Positions 38,690 to 51,084 are shown, counted from the first letter of the stretch. The stretch: 64,000 bases of DNA from Prorocentrum cordatum (GCA_963575745.1 CAUYUJ010011447.1:370001-434000), one strand, 5' to 3'. The notes: generated by a model not told the origin, from the letters alone. Numbers and translations are program-made.

Positions 38690-39713
38690 GCCCAAAAAAA
38701 TTGGACAGCCCGATGTCTGGGTGCTGCGGTCCGTCTTGCCGAGCTGTCGCAAGAGCTCGGCAGGCTTGGCGTACCTGCGGACGGAGCTGACCGAGCTCCA
38801 CCGGCCTCGCATCTGCACAGCGTCGGGGCTGCTGTTGATATAGTACATGTCATGCGACGGCCCAGCGCGTCGGCGGCTGCGGGGCGAGATCTTGACATCG
38901 TCGACGCGGCCATGCTGCCTGAACAACTGCTCCAGCTTGGACAACGTCAGGAACCGCAGCAGCCGCTGGTTGGGCGCGGTCCGCGCCGCCAGCACGCACG
39001 CGATGTCCGAGGAGCACGCGCGCCCGAAAGCCGAGGACCACGCCCTGGTCGAACTGCTTGTTCTTGGCCGGCTTCCCGCCCTCAGGGGCCACCGCCAAGG
39101 CCCAGTCTTGTTCGGCGTGCCGGGCTTCGGGCGGAAGGCCTGGCTGACGACCGTCTCCGGCGGCTCGGACGGCCGGGGCGTCGCCTTTCATGAACGAGGC
39201 GACGACTGCCCAGACGGCCTCGAAGGCAGGCGGGTCTCGCATGGGGCCCGGGCGGGCGGCCAGGAAACCCTTCGGCGCTTTCTTCGCCAGCGGGAGGACG
39301 GTCGGGCTGCGGGGCGCGCAGTCCAGGTGCCACGCCGCGCTGTAGATAGCCATGCGCCCGACCGCGGCTGACGCTACCGCCCGGAACTCTACCTCGAGTA
39401 GGTCGTTGCGGATGTGGCCCCAGTCGTCCATGGTCCGTGGCGTCGGCCCTCGGTCCGCGGCGAACTGCCTCACGAAATTGAAAGCCTGTTGTAGGTGAGC
39501 CGCGTTCGAGCAGTGATGGTCGCCCGTCGGAGAATGCCTGGGGCGGCGTCGGCCAGGCATGTAGCCCGCAGCCGCTTCCGGCGGGCGGGCGCGATTCCAA
39601 GCGCCGACCTCGCCGAGGACGCAGAGCTCCGCCCTAGGCGCCCGTCCGCCCCAGCGTCGCGGGCAATTCTCCCAGCCCAGGACGGCGCGCTGCGGGGCCT
39701 GCGGGACTGCCAC
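38690..39713 (-). pseudogene. Tyrosine recombinase, broken
   Basis: The 39713-38850 frame holds the N-terminal and central parts (YSAAWHLD, LPLAKKAPKGFLAARPG, RDPPAFEAVW, PAKNKQFDQGVV). After a frameshift near 38990 the frame ending in the poly(A) holds the catalytic C-terminus, GPSHDMYY and MRGRWSSVSSVRRYAKPAEL. The RGRW-x-S-RRY box, with the last residue as the presumed nucleophile Tyr, is the usual signature of dinoflagellate tyrosine recombinases of DIRS-type elements. The enzyme would integrate a circular DNA intermediate. Confidence 0.6.
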
Positions 39714-39799
39714 GCGCCACCTGCTCGCGCCGGTGTCGTAGTCTCCCGCGGCTTCAAGCAGTCGGCCATCCCGCCAGTCTGAAAGCCCCCCTCACCGCG

Positions 39800-40560
39800 G
39801 CGACAGGCTGAATCAGGAGGAGCAGCGCGACCCAGCAGCTCGGCGATGGCGACGCAGACCTTCGGCGGGCAGGCGCCCGCAAAGGAGGTCCGCCAGCGGG
39901 AAGGTTTGGCAGCGCGCCCGACCTTCCCCACCCAGGATGACGCGCCGACGGTCTCCAGGGCATAAGCGCGCAGAGCCTCCGCCCCAGGGGCGTTGGCCCC
40001 AAGTCTGGTGGGCTTCCTCCAGGCGGTGTCGTAGGCGCACATGTCGAAGTCGACGCGCTGGCAACTTGATCGTCGGAGTTCGTCTCGAAGTGAAGGCCGG
40101 CTCCACGAGCCGCTGCGCCGTGGGTTCTCGATCGCGACGCAGATGCCCTGCTGCATGCGCACTCGGAGGGTCCGGGCGGCGAAGCGAGCGCAGGCCAGGC
40201 CGGCGCGGTCGACGTCCGTCCCGGGCCGTCCTGCGCTGCGCGCCTCTGACCAGCGGCTGCAGGGGGCCCCCAGGAAGACATGCTGGATGAGCCCTGCCCG
40301 AAGCCACCTCAGGATCTCCGCTTGCACCTCGGGCCGCGCGAGGTCGAAGTGGGGCCCAGCTCCAACCTCGCAAAGCATCGCGACTCGAAGCCCCGCTCCT
40401 CGGCAAACGCCCGCGAAACGACCGCGCCCAGTGAAGAGCGCCAGGATCGCCGGCCCAGGCGTCGACCGCTGCGAGGCCGAAGTAGGTAGGCGGCTACCGC
40501 AGCGGACACCGCACGCAACAAGAGCACCCCCCGGAACTGGACGACGGCGCAGATCACGTT
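39800..40560 (-). pseudogene. Methyltransferase-like domain
   Basis: One open minus-strand frame (part of a 435-codon frame, 40777-39470) contains AILALFTGRGRFAGVCRGAG (a class-I SAM-binding glycine loop), EVGAGPHFDLARPEVQ, VFLGAPCSRWSEARS (a Pro-Cys motif as in cytosine-5 methyltransferases), CVAIENPRRSGSW (Glu-Asn-Pro) and RKPTRLGAN. The order fits a DNA C5-methyltransferase-like fold of the type found in some dinoflagellate retroelements. Activity cannot be judged. It lies between RT and recombinase in the element. Confidence 0.5.
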
Positions 40561-41099
40561 GACGGGGCGCGGGCCTGCACATAGGTCGGGGAAGTCCAGG
40601 TGGAAGGCGCGAACGAGGAGGCCTCGGCTCGGTCGCACTAGCGTCGGCCTGCGACTGGGTGCCCTCCTCGGAGTCGTCGTCGGTGCGAGACCAGCTCTTG
40701 GGGGCCGCGGCAGAGGGCTTGGTGGGCTGCTCCAGGGTTGCGGCTGCATGGGCGGTCTTCTCGTCCTTCCAGCGCAAGTCGGCGCCCGACGGGTTGCGGG
40801 CTGTCTCGGCATGCCGTTGCGCCCAGCGAATGGCGCCAAGAGCCTGTCGTCGAGCCCGGGCACGAGTCCGACCCGCTCCAGCTGGAGGCGCGTCGGCGGC
40901 AGCGGGGCGGGGGCGCGCAGCAGCTCGCTCGCGCTCGGCAGGCTGATCTCCCCCTCGCCGACCTCCGACCTGAACCGGGCCATGAGAGCGGGGGCCGTCT
41001 CGACGGGCCGATCTGGGGCAGCCGACGGGAAGACGCCCGCCGTCTCAGGGTCTGGGTCGGTGAACCGCCACCGCTCTCGCCACCGTCGGCAGCAGCTCC

Positions 41100-42560
41100 C
41101 GCGGCGCGACGTCGGACGCGTGGGCGGCGTGCCCGAAGCCCGAGGAGTCGCTGCAGCACTGCTTCGAGCAGGGCTCCCGCGTGAAATTGCGCACGACGAG
41201 CGGCGGCAGGCCCTCGATGATCCGCAGCTTGACCAGCAGCGGGCCCAGCAAGACCTTGGGCGCCCCCGCCCCGTCGCCGATGATGCGGTAGATGTGGCAC
41301 ACCGCGGACAAGAACCCCCGCCGGATCGAAAGCAGATCCACCAGTTGGCCCGCGAGCCGCCTCGCCATGGCAGGAGAAAGCTTGCGCTGGTGCAAGAGGG
41401 CGTCGAGGGCATACCAGAGGCGCCACGCGCGAACTCGCCGAGGTCGTAGCTCGCCTCGGCCTCCACCCCATACACGCCCGAGGATCTCCATCTCCTGCGT
41501 CGGCCTGATCTCCTCGTGGACCGCGAGGCCACGCTGGTGAGCTCGTCCTCGAGCGCATCCAGAAGCGCCTCGCACACCTGCTTGGAGCCAGCGACCACGT
41601 TGCCGTTGTCGACGTAGGGCGCTAGCCGGGCGACGTGGAGATGCAGGGCGGGCGCCTCCTGTCGGTCACCGATGACTCCTGTCGATGAGTCCAAGTTGAG
41701 CGCGCCGCCCGCGCTCGGAGAGCGCGTGGTGGCAGAAGTAGGGCGCCCAGCTCCAGCCCGTCGGCATCCCACGGAAGCACGCCTCGACGACCATCGTGCC
41801 CGAGACGGGCACCATGTTCCCAGTGGCCTCGCCGAGCTCATCAGCGACGCCCACCTCGGACGCCGTCGCGTGGGAACCGAGGGCGTACCACGAGGCCATC
41901 GCGTCGCATCTGAACTGGTAATAGCCGTCGAGCAAGTCGACGCTGGCGGCGTGCGGTCCGCGGTGCGGCTGGGCTGCGCGGCTGCTAGTTGATCTGGTCG
42001 CGCGCCTCGAGGTCGGCGTTAATCCAGGCTGGCCCCGCGAGGATATGTCCCAGCGCGGCCGGCGCGGCCAGCGCCGAACGCGGAGGGTCTCCATGGAGGG
42101 CGTTGGCACTGCGGCAATTGAGAACAAGTCGCACTGCACCTGTCTTCTTCCGCGCGAAGAAGGCCCCCGCGCGAGAACGAATGCGAGTCCGCCAAGTAAT
42201 CAGACCAGCCTTCTCCAACTGTTGGACCAGCGAACCCCTTTCTGAACGTGGGCCAGCAAGCCGAGGGCCCCGATATGGTCGTGGAAGCTCTCGCAATTCG
42301 CCCACCTCGGCTTGGGTTCGAAATATATGCTCGGCGGGCCCCAGAAGTTTCTGCCGGGCGGCCGGCCCGACGAGGCGCTCCGTCCGTTGAGGGCGGAGGT
42401 CACCTCTAAGGACCCGAAGCTTCTCCGGGTCGTAGGGCGCCGCCGTCGCGCCCTGGTCGGCGCCGTAGATGTCCTTGCACTTGAAGGCTCCGTCACTACA
42501 GAGTTCTCGTTCATCGGGTTCCGGGGGGGCGACGCTGACAGCCCGGCCGACGTCGCCCAA
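41100..42560 (-). pseudogene. Reverse transcriptase, broken
   Basis: Pieces in three frames. 42560-41985 holds YDPEKLRVLRGDLRP, VQQLEKAGLITW and FFARKKTGAVRLVLNCR (fingers and motif 2). 42139-41666 holds SVDLLDGYYQF (motif A, about 41941-41908) and GMPTGWSWAPYFC (motif B, about 41775-41735). About 41640-41560 holds APYVDNGNVVAGSK (motif C as YVDN). 41575-41100 holds RVRAWRLWYALDALLHQRKL and RRGFLSAVCHIYRII (thumb/connection). This matches the RT of DIRS-like dinoflagellate elements, not the LINE RT above. Confidence 0.7.
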
Positions 42561-42699
42561 CGCCGCGTCGTTGACGCCGGAAACGGGCTCGCCGGCCTCG
42601 TGGCTCGCGGGCGCCTCGAACGCCGAATGCCCTGAGCCTAAGGGCGCGTAGAGGGCGTTGAGCGAGGAGACGGCGTCCGCGACAAGTCCCCCATGCTAA

Positions 42700-44200
42700 T
42701 CCTGCTTCGCGAGACTCCGGCGGAGATACTGAGGTAATCCCTGACGATCCCTATCATCACGAGCGCGTAGACGAAGGGGGAAGAGGGCCGCGCCTGGGCC
42801 GGGCGAGTCGCCAGGCGCGGGCATTGCAGGAAGCATCCCGCACGGCGCGTCGGGGCGACCTCCTCCTGCCAGAACCGTAGCCACTACTTCTTCCCGCCCC
42901 CGTGGGGCAGCGAGGACCTCGCAGCATGGCCGATCTCCTCGGCATAAAGGCGGCGCTGATTCATGGTGGAGGCCTCCGTCTTCTGCTCCTCTGCGGTCCA
43001 CTTCGCGGAGTCGACAATCATGGCGCCGGCCCCTGAAAGACAGCGAGCTGCAAACCGCGACAGACGCCCCCTTGAAGTCCAGCGCCTTCGCGTTCCACAT
43101 CACCGCGGCGTGGTTCTGCAAGATCAAGCGACTCGTGGATTCAGCGGCCGCGCACTGGAGGCCATTGACCTGGTCGTAGCTCACCAGGTGGCGCAGCACC
43201 ATCAGCAAATCGCTGCGGTCGCGGGCAAAAGGGTGATCGGCCGAAATTTGAGCCCTGAGCACGCGATGCACCAGTCGCGGCAGGACCCAACGTCGTGCCC
43301 CGCGCCCCTGATGGCCGAGAAGAGCTCCGCGGCAGCCGACGGGCCACGGAAAGGTGTAGTACCACTTCGCGCCTATTCCGCCACCAGCCATAGCAGCCAC
43401 TCCTCCGAGAACCAGCGCTAGCTGTTGAGCCTCGCGATGCCAGCCAGCCAGCCACATCCTGGCTGGCGCGGCAGCTCCGCGTCGGATCGGCAGCACGCGG
43501 TGCTGCGCCAAATCCACGACCTGGATGTCGCCATCCGGAGTGGCTGCCACTCACCTCACCTGCTCGTTCAACTTCTGAAGGAGAATCCGCGTGTGCCAAT
43601 TGATGTTCGGGTCGTCGGGGTAGTAGATGGCCACTTGCGGCTCCGCGGTGCCCATGCCACGGAAGTCGGCAGCAGCCGCCATCAATCACCAGGCACAGGA
43701 GGAAGGGCACGAGCGCCACGCCTAGGCGTCCAGACCGCCGAGACGTCGAAGGCGTCGACGCTCCGCTGAGGCCGCCGCGGCCGCCGGGGCCAACCCCTGC
43801 CTGCAAGTAGTCCTCGTTCTCGTGGTGGTCGAGCGACGGGTTCGCCCGCCGCCGAGCTCGCCTCTGGCAGCCGAGGCGCGCCCTGCAGAGCGCAAGCCTG
43901 GCCGGCAAGGCGATCCCACGGTCCGCCCACTCCCCGTCGAGCCGGTCCAGGAGGGACCACGGCTCGGGGATGGTGCACTCGCGCTCCGGGCACTCGAGCT
44001 CGTGGCCCGGCCCGTCGGACCCAACGGCGGCGTCAGATGGCACCAGCGGCCCACGCTGCCAGCGCCAGGCCTCGGCCAGATCACCAGGCCCAAAGTGCCG
44101 CGACCAACGTCCGGCGCCAGCCGCGGTGAGCGCCAGCGCGAGGGGGCCCGCGTGCCGGCCAAGCGGTGGTGCGCCGGGGCCGGGGCCCAGGTCCGCCATG
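42700..44200 (-). pseudogene. N-terminal region of the decayed retroelement
   Basis: Coding-like minus-strand pieces include GRWSRHFGPGDLAEAWRWQR (about 44110), a hydrophobic segment VALVPFLLCLVI (about 43710-43675), and NWHTRILLQKLNEQVR, a TGA, then VAATPDGDIQVVDLAQHRVL (about 43600-43500). The latter resembles a domain often found before RT in dinoflagellate retroelements. No function is assigned. Confidence 0.4.
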
Positions 44201-44551
44201 AAAAGGCTCGGGCCAGAGTGAGCTGCGGTACTTTGAAACGACAGATAGAGCTCCAGAGCGACAAGTGGACTGAAGATGGTATGTCAATAGCGAACATCAG
44301 AATTTAGTCGCACCGCCAATTCCAGAGCGCGGCAACATTGTTGCCGCGAACGGGTCGAACAGGTGGAGTTTCCAGCCTGAAATTCGATGCTACGGGTGGG
44401 CCTTCGTCCAAATGTCTGACGGAGGGGTGCATTCCAGACCCTGCTTTGGGCGCCTGGCAGAAGGCTGCCAGACGGTCGGCGGGGCCGATGGTGCTGCCGT
44501 GTTTCGCGCGTTGGAAAAAGTGCCCACTGCCAACATCGTTGTGAATCAATA

Positions 44552-45090
44552 TTGGGCTGGCCGACGCAACGGCGCAACGGGGTGCTGAGTGAAGGGCCTG
44601 GTTCCAGGCATGCTGCTATTTGGACTCAGATCCAAGCGTTGCTGCAGAAGCGAGCGGGGGCTCCTCCTGTAATGCACTGGTGCCCCACCCAAGATGATTT
44701 GGCGGATTCTGCGTGCCTCACGCGCGCCGAAGGCCTTCCCTTCAGTTACGGCCTCAGTTCTGCTTGGGACGATTGCTTTGCCAAGGCTGGGGCGGCCGGC
44801 ACGTCTGTGGGACAGGGCACGGCTGACATGTATCGTCTTGCCTTGAAGGAGGCCCAACAGTGTGTTAAACACCTGGATTGGGCGGGCACGCGGGTGATTG
44901 ATCTGGGGCTAGAGTCGTCTGAGTCGAAGGTCGGTCATCGTGCGAGGCCTACCCAGTCCGAGCCAAAGTTAAGACTCATTGTCACCATCGCCGACCGCCC
45001 CGCCCACGAGGTTTGGTTCAGTTTTGCCCGAGGCGAGTGGAGGTGCAGGGCGTGCGGGGTGAGTACGAGGACCGCCCAAGGGTTACGGCC
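44552..45090 (+). pseudogene. LINE tail fragment: RNase H end and zinc finger
   Basis: An open plus-strand frame with no ATG at its beginning contains VMHWCPTQDDLADSACLTRA and AWDDCFAKAGAAG, resembling the C-terminal His and Asp part of a LINE RNase H. It is followed by EWRCRACGVSTRT, a CxxC finger. The rest of the frame (to 45655) is probably not coding. Lacking the other RNase H residues, it is a remnant. Confidence 0.4.
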
Positions 45091-45099
45091 CCTTACCTC

Positions 45100-48000
45100 A
45101 GGTTCCGCGCGCTGCGAACCCAGTGCAGCGATGGCAGGCCGCCCGTGCGTTCGTGCGCGCCTTCCGATATCCCGCCGTTGGTCTCCGCGGGTTCTCACCT
45201 GGCGTTGGGAGTGGCTGCAAGGCTGCTGGGGGGGCCCGCCCGAAGACCCCGAGGGCCCGACGGGGACGTCTGGGTCTCCTGGGGGTCTGGCTGGCGGCGC
45301 GACGAGCGCTGGGGAGCGTGATCCTTGCGCCGATTGCCTCCTCGCCCTGTGGGTACACACACACACATCGAGGCTGGAAAAGGAAAGAGAAGACGCAGTG
45401 TGCCCAGCTCCGACCAGGCTCCCCCCTGGAGCCACCGCAGACCTCCGGGCCGACGACTCAATCTTGTCTGACTCGCAAGCCGCTGGAACGCCCTCGATCC
45501 CCCTCCGCGCGACTGGCTCTTCGTCCTGCGAGTTGTCTTTTGACGCCCAGAGGCCCAGAAGCGGCCTGCGGACGCCGAAACCTGCGCGCTGGATACGCAT
45601 GCGGAAGCCCGGCGTGCCCAGCCATAGAAGGGCCGATCGCTGGAAAGACGTCTGAGCACGTGTGATTTTCGCCCAGTCCAGCCGTAAGTCTGTGCGCGCG
45701 GGCATGGTTCGACGTCAGCGTTGTTGGTGGGAGGGGCGAGAGCGGTGAGCACGAGGGTCTTGGGCCCCTCTGGGGCTCCAAATCTGGCCGATAACACCGC
45801 GCTCCCCCGAAACGCCGACCGCGGCATTTCGATTCGACTCGGGCGTTGGCAGGACCGGGTTCAAGGGGCCTTGGTTTAGATATGTGTCCAGGGGGACTCC
45901 TCCCCCGCCACATCCCACTAATCGGAACTGCTGTCACCCGAGAAACACCGCCTACGGCAGACCTGGTTTAGCGATTCTGGCCCATGCTTTGGGCTTCGGG
46001 GCCCCATCACTAACCGGCTCCCCTAAAACTGGGGCCCTGGCTATACCCGGTCGACTTGCACCGATAGCCCGGCGCCAACTTCCTGACAGGTTTCTACTGT
46101 TCCTCGGCGCGCTGCACGGCACGCGCGTGGGAAACCGCAGCCTTTTGGCCCAGAAGAGGACCTAGAGTCCGAAACGCGTCGCCAGCTAAAAGTGGTTGAG
46201 ATCGGTAATACACCAAGTGCTCTCGGGTCAAGGGCAGCAGAGGGCACCGGCACCCTCTCGCCATACGAACTTCGTGTCTCGTGCTCAGCGCTTCGTGCCT
46301 CGGCCTGCCCTCGCGCCAGGGGTAGCCGGTCTCGCCAAAACCCTCGCCCTCCAGCGCCGAGGGGCTCCGAGAAGCCCGCCGCCCGCGTGGTCGAGGCAGG
46401 CCGGTGGCGAGGTGCGGGCCAGCGCGTGCGAGGGCCACGATCGGGAGGAGGGGCAGCGCTGGAGGCAGCAGGTGGGCGGGGTGAGGCAGCAGGTGGAGGG
46501 AGGACGGTGACGACGAGGACGCGAACGGGGAGAGAGGGAGGGTGAGGATGATGCCGAGGAGAACGTGATTCAGCTGAAGCGAGCGTACAGCAAAAGCAAG
46601 GGCCGTGATAACAAAACAGGTGATAATGGGTGTGCCAGCGTGGACGTCAAGCGGTGGGCTCACGCACACTCCATGAGCAATCTGTGGGGTGCAATCAACG
46701 TGGTGCAACTTGTTTGGTGCAAGTTATGTTGTGCAAGCCGTGGGTCGCAGTCTATGCAGTGCAGTCTGCGCGGTGCAATGTGTTGGGTGCAAGACAAAAG
46801 GTGCTATCTATGTAGTGTGATTGCTTGTGCGATACGCATACGAGGTACAAAAACGCGTTGCGAAAGATACGTGCAGCTCGAATCGTGATCCAGCGCACGA
46901 GGCGCCAGCGAAGCGCCCACGGCCTCATGGGCCGAACAATCAAGACAAAACAAGCACTGGGCGCCCAAGAGGCAACCAGGGGGCGGGCACATGCACTGGG
47001 CGAGAACCTGGCAAAGCCAGCCTACACCTTCAATCGCAACAAGAACCTGTCGTGCAAGCCCTGATTGGGGAAATCCGAGGGGGCCCAGACGGGCCAGAAC
47101 TGTCAACAGAAACGTCGGTGTTCGACCCTCCGAGTCTCGAGGGGCCTTCCGAGGTCTCTGCATGATGCAGTCCCCCCCCCCCGCAGGGCCTCTCGAGTCT
47201 CCAAACAGGCGCGCAGCCGGCTCGACCCTCGGATCCCTCGGGGCATCATGCCGCGGCCCGAGGCGGCGACCCAGCGCGGAGCTGATGGGCCAATTTTCCA
47301 CCACCACCACCACCACAATATGTAGGACGGGGGAGAAGGGAGGCTGGGGAGGTCCTCGTCCTCTCCTCCAACTCCTCCTCCTCCTCCTCCTCCTCCTCCT
47401 CCTCTTCCTCGTCCTCCCTCTCCTACCTATGGTAGCGGTGGTAGAAAATCGGCGCATCAGGGGCGGTGGCCGCTCCGATGCGCGCGAGCGCGAGCGCGCG
47501 CGCGCGAGGTCCCGCGGGCGCACGGCGCCACTCGCGGTCGGTCTCTGCACAAAGACGGCCAGAGGAGAGGCCGCCAGCACGGCGCTCGCGGCGGCGATCA
47601 CGGCGGATATGCGGGCAAGCCGCCCTCCGCGCCAAGCTCACCCTGCGCCTCCGCCGGCTCCGGCGGCGGGCCGCCGCCGCCGCCCCTGGCGCGGCGCCGC
47701 CGCGGCGTCGCTGCCGCCCGCCGTCGCTGCCGTGGCCGTCGTCGGCGCGGCCGCCGCTCACGAGCGACGAACACATCTGTGTCCGTTTGCTTGTGGCCGA
47801 TGCCAAAACGTGATCCTCCACATCGTCGACAGACATTTCTTGCTTCGCGTCCAGCTGCAGCCTCCTCGGGCATATCGGACGCAGATGTCACGCACGAAAA
47901 GACTGACCGCCAGATGCCGCGCAGACCAGCAAAGGACGAACACATCCGTGTCCATGTCTTCGCGACCTGGATTCCCCCCCCCCCCACCTCGCTCGCTCGC

Positions 48001-48400
48001 TCACCGAGGGCACATACAAATTTCGAAGCCCACAGACTCGATGAGATAAAGACCCCTGCCCCTGCACAGCAACGCAGAGGGAGAAAGGAGTGAGCAGAGC
48101 AAGTTCTAGACCCGCCGCAACTGTCGCCTGTCGTCCTAGCGACAGTACCTCTGTGAAGCTGAGAGTGGTACCCCCTCATCCTCCTGCCGCCCCTCCTCCT
48201 CAGACCTCCAACGTTTTGAAATTGGTTAGGCGAAGGGCCCAAGCCCTTTGGGAACGCGTGCAAAGCAGGGCGCGCCTTCTAGCACATATCTATATTGCGC
48301 GCTGTGCGACGGACAGAGGTCGAGGCAGTGCGACTATGGGGTTGAGGAGCACATGCGCAGAGACGCACTGAGCTCCCTAATAGGGGTGCGATGCGTCTGC
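45100..48400. other. Intergenic region, no supported gene
   Basis: Mixed sequence with short TGGTGCAA-type repeats (46680-46810), an Arg/Ala-rich GC island (47450-47760) open on both strands, and two related stretches sharing gacgaacacat (47763 and 47936). I could not pick out a convincing exon. Confidence 0.35.
47368..47412 (+). repeat. (CTC)n microsatellite
   Basis: About 14 CTC units with few interruptions. Confidence 0.85.
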
Positions 48401-49300
48401 ACGGTGTCAAAATCAATGTGAAACTGCATTCAAGCACTCAGGTGTGTGTGTGTGTGTGGTTTGGCGGGAGGCTTCTTGGAAGGGAGGGGCCTCTCAGAAG
48501 CCCTCAGGACTCCTAAGAAAGCTTCTTGGGAGCCAGGCCTTCAAAGAAGGCCCCGACCTTCTGAGAAGTCCCCCGCCTCCTCAGGAGGCCGCCCCCCTCG
48601 CGCCACCCCCTCGTGCGCGCCGCCGAATCACGACGCGGCCCGCATGGGGTCGGACGGTTGCGCCGCATCGCCGATGCACTGGCGACGTCGGCGATGCATC
48701 GGCGATGTCGGTGTGCAGAAGATCAGGATCCACATCGAGCGGAATCGGCAATGCATCGGCAATGCCGCACGAACCCCCGACCCCGTCTGCTCTGGCCCCA
48801 CTTGGGAGGCCAGGATGTCTGCAGGGCCCGTGGATCTAGACAAGACCCCCTACTGAGACCTTGACATGGTGCCCGTCGCGATCCCTGCTCGCGAGCCTCG
48901 CGGGTCTGGGATATAGCTAAGAGTCAACTCCCGGGAAGACTTCGCACGAACGATAAAAAAACTATTACGCCCTTTTAGGGAACCGTTCGACCAAATTAAA
49001 CCAACTTGAGCCCAGGATCAAGCCGGATTGACCGGGATGAAACGGGACAGTGCCAGATTAGGCCAGTTTTCGACCACGGACATGCCAGCGCCGATGCTGA
49101 ATTCAACATCCCATGAAGTGCAAGCAGGTGCATCGGCAATGGGCAGAAGCGGCCGCGGCGGAAGGCCCAGAACGCCCGAGGCCTGTCGTCCAGTATGCCC
49201 GCGCCGCCGAACTCGTCGGCGTGGTAAGGACTGTCGTCGCCGTACTGATGCGGGATAAGAAAAGTCGGCATCAACACACTGGCAGGCTCGTATTGTGACG
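48400..49300. other. Intergenic region with short local repeats
   Basis: 48460-48600 is a patchwork of CTTCTGAGAAG/GCTTCTTGG-like pieces. 48660-48770 repeats a cggcgatgcatcgg-like unit. No gene is supported. Confidence 0.35.
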
Positions 49301-49324
49301 GTTTGCAGGCTGGTGTCTGACACC

Positions 49325-49415
49325 GCGTGGATCGTTCGCTTGTGGGCGATCGCGGCTTTCCGAAGATCGTGCGCTATCGATATCGGCCGATTCTGAGCCA
49401 CCGGCGTCGCAGACA
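49325..49415 (+). repeat. Dispersed repeat family R1, copy 1
   Basis: Shares gcgtggatcgttc, cggctttcc and the core gatatcggccgattctgagc with copies at 51085 and 53165. It is preceded by a small hairpin, ggtgtctgacacc. Confidence 0.65.
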
Positions 49416-49869
49416 TGGCTTCTGTCTGCAAAGATGAACGTTTCCAGGTCGAACGGCTGTGGGGCGCAGGCGCAAACGCTTTTCTTGACGCCGTGCCTAG
49501 GATTGGCGGGCGTCTGCGCCAAGCTGCCTTTGAGCGCCATGCAGCGCCGCGTGGAAGCCGACGGAATTTCGACGGCGTTTTAGGCTGCGTCCCTTGAGTA
49601 TTCGCACAGGGGTTCTTTGCTTTTCACCGCATCACAGGGCGCAGGGTCACGGAGGTTCTCCGCGAGGCGTCGCGTGGTGCCAACAGCGACTGCGGTTTGA
49701 ACCGGACCCTGTCATTACCGGGCTCTGCAGACAAGTGAACAACTTGGCTCGGGCCCTCGTTGTCGCGCGGGTGCGGGCGCGCGGATTTGATTGGGCGCCT
49801 GTCGAATGCAGTCTCGGCACATGCCGTCGACGGAGCCATGCGAGCACCGGATGGCGATGATGCGTATGT

Positions 49870-50797
49870 TGCTGAACAGTGAGCTCACCTCCTGGCGGCT
49901 GTCGGCTGCCCTTGGTCACAAGGTTCGACCGTGCCCATTTTGCGCGGTGCTTTCTGCGGACTGCGTCCAACACAGGGATGCGTGCGCCGTCTGGCAAAAC
50001 TTCTGGCAGCAGCTTTCCGTCGATCATGCTGCCCCAGTGTGACAGCGCTCTGGCTGCAAACAGATGAGACTGGAGGGCACGCGCTGCAATGCGTCCTATC
50101 TTATTGCAGCGTGGTGGCCCACCTGCGACGCCTCCTTGTGCAGGGCTGGGCATTCCATTCCCTAGCCGATTTGGTTGCGCACGCGTGCCGTCTGTGTGAC
50201 GACCCGTGGATTGCGACCAATGCGGCAAATACGTCGCAAACGGAACGACGAGCTATCCGCGCCCGTCAGCCGCCGATTCTCCGTGAAGGCTGGGTCACTT
50301 ACGCTTCCGATGGCGCAGCCAGGGGCCAGGGCGGCGCACGCGGTCGCGCTTCCTCCTGCGGCTGCGTTCACTATCAGGCCAGAACGAGTCGCGTCGTTGC
50401 CTCATGCGGGGAGTTCTTGGCTGACGCAACGAACAATTAGGCGGAGTATTCTGGTTTCCACCTTGCCAGTCGTCACGCGCTTCAGAACCCTGCGCGCCGA
50501 GTTGTGTTCCAAGTGGACTCACTGCTCGTCGCGCGCCAGATGTATGGCCAGTGGCGGTGCCTATCGGCAGATCTCCGCGCAGCCTACGAGCGAGGGTTGG
50601 AGCTGCTCGCGGCTCTGCGATCCATGGTTGGTGTGCACGCAATGGCAGTATGCCACGTATACCGCGAGTTCAATGCCGATGCCGATGGCATTTGCAATGC
50701 GGCACTTGAGTTGTTTGACGCTGGAGTGCCCCCAGACGCCTGCAGCCAGTATTGCAGCATGAATTGGTTTCCTTTCATGGAACCAGCCCATAGCTGA
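49870..50797 (+). pseudogene. LINE tail: zinc knuckle and plant-type RNase H with one stop
   Basis: A C-x2-C knuckle (CPFCAVLSADCVQHRDAC, about 49932-49990) lies in a different frame from the RNase H that follows. RNase H (about 50296-50790) reads WVTYASDGAARGQGG (Asp codon 50308), ATNN-stop-AEYSGFHLASRHAL (Glu codon 50444), VFQVDSLLVARQMYGQW (Asp codon 50516) and YREFNADADGICNAAL. The only break inside RNase H is TAG at 50438-50440, probably a former CAG. It resembles the RVT_3 subgroup and comes from a LINE different from copies A and B. Confidence 0.65.
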
Positions 50798-51084
50798 TCG
50801 GTGAACGAGGTGATCGTCGCCCTCCCAACTTCTCCGGCCAGAAGGCTGCGCTTAACTGACCAATTCGTTTTAGTCTGCAACCCACACCAGACCCAATCAA
50901 TTGCAATTACCATTTGTATGTAATCGCACGCGCGAGCTCACGGCTAGCAGCTTGCATCCAACATCGAGATTTGCCACGCAGAGTCGACACGGAAACTCTC
51001 GCTGTGATCAGACGACAATACACCAGATGATATATTAACCACGCATGGCCGCGAGGACTGCTGGTTTTGTTCAACAAAAATGAA

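Larger units (their letters stand above)
38641..44300 (-). mobile_element. Decayed RT / methyltransferase-like / tyrosine recombinase retroelement
   Basis: Read on the minus strand, the order is: N-terminal region (about 44200-42700), RT (42560-41100), methyltransferase-like domain (about 40560-39800), tyrosine recombinase (39713-38690), then a run of about 31 A (T at 38651-38682 on plus). This combination is DIRS-like and common in dinoflagellate genomes. Many frameshifts and stops show it is dead. The poly(A) end suggests this copy arrived through a polyadenylated transcript, perhaps using LINE machinery. The exact 5' end is not visible. Confidence 0.65.

Noticed and set aside
47450-47830. 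Arg/Ala-rich GC island as a gene
   Set aside because: Several frames on both strands look equally plausible, and no splice sites or motifs decide between them.
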